Assembly (NCBI GenBank): GCA_934427095.1
Contig: CAKRYM010000077.1
Location: 1 to 7,136 of the forward strand
Origin: an uncultured Bacillota bacterium
GTDB taxonomy: Bacteria; Bacillota; Dehalobacteriia; UBA4068
Reading direction: 5' to 3'
Length of the DNA stretch: 7,136 nucleotides
Shown here: piece by piece, positions 6,940-7,136 of the stretch
Numbering within the stretch: the stretch's first letter is position 1
Layout: every line of letters starts with the position of its first letter
The notes under the pieces: model-generated
What the model was told of the DNA's origin: nothing
The model's database searches: none
What the model saw: only the letters and a program-made list of their open reading frames with translations
Made by a program: the position numbers and the translations under genes

Positions 6940-6972
6940 AAAAAACGCGTTCCGCAAAGGAACGCGTTTTTT
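6940..6972. terminator. Bidirectional intrinsic terminator between trkH and the tRNA cluster
   Basis: CGCGTTCC (6946-6953), loop GCAAA, then GGAACGCG (6959-6966) form a perfect 8-bp stem. It is flanked by A6 (6940-6945) and T6 (6967-6972), which extend the stem to 14 bp and provide a U-run on either strand. It lies 6 nt after the trkH stop and 21 nt beyond the 3' end of tRNA-Arg, so it can end both convergent transcripts. Confidence 0.93.
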
Positions 6973-6993
6973 GTTTGCCAATTGGTGAGGATT

Positions 6994-7070
<77 letters not shown>

Positions 7071-7076
7071 AAAAAA

Positions 7077-7136
7077 TGGAGCGGGTGACGGGAATCGGAC
7101 CCGCATTGCCGGCTTGGAAGGCCGGTGCTCTGCCAC
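7077..7136 (-). tRNA. tRNA-Gly (anticodon UCC), 5' part beyond window
   Basis: The 3' 60 nt of a minus-strand tRNA. The anticodon stem CCGGC/GCCGG encloses loop CTTCCAA, so the anticodon is TCC (reads GGA/GGG). The T arm is GCGGG-TCCGATT-CCCGT. The acceptor 3' strand CACCCGC is followed by discriminator T and an encoded CCA. The 5' acceptor strand and the start of the D arm, about 15 nt, lie off the right edge. Confidence 0.92.

Overview
The window holds the threonine/lysine-branch genes and a potassium-uptake operon of a bacterium, followed by tRNA genes. The organism is probably a low-to-mid-GC Bacillota (Firmicutes). The evidence is the Bacillus-type aspartokinase with a candidate internal start, strong AGGAGG-type ribosome binding sites, sigma-A-like promoters with 17-nt spacers, tRNAs with an encoded CCA end and compact intrinsic terminators. 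A Negativicutes or Clostridia member would fit, but that placement is a guess. I see no insertion sequence, phage, CRISPR or defence gene; this is core chromosome.

Left part (1-2495, minus strand): homoserine dehydrogenase (hom) followed 42 nt later by aspartokinase (lysC), which runs off the left edge with about 380 codons present. They look like one transcription unit, read from an extended -10 promoter at 2558-2586. lysC contains an in-frame ATG with a strong Shine-Dalgarno sequence where Bacillus aspartokinase II starts its separate regulatory beta subunit.

Centre (2496-2752): a 257-nt divergent control region with two good promoters back to back. It also holds three perfect short palindromes, one of which contains the hom -35 box. 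To the right, on the plus strand, lies an archaeal-type cofactor-independent phosphoglycerate mutase family protein (2753-3967). Sitting opposite hom, it most plausibly acts as the non-orthologous homoserine kinase, so aspartate to aspartyl phosphate, homoserine formation and homoserine phosphorylation would all be encoded here. Aspartate-semialdehyde dehydrogenase and threonine synthase are not in the window.

Right part (4131-6934, plus strand): trkA and trkH overlap by ATGA and encode the NAD-binding gating subunit and the membrane subunit of a Trk potassium transporter. They have their own extended -10 promoter (3992-4020) and a leader of about 104 nt that can form two hairpins.

Right edge (6940-7136): a perfect bidirectional terminator separates trkH from a convergent tRNA cluster on the minus strand: tRNA-Gly(UCC), cut by the edge, then tRNA-Arg(UCU).

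Nothing here is clearly a new biological system. The points most worth checking are the lysC internal start, the identity of the homoserine kinase, the palindromes between hom and its neighbour, and the trk leader.
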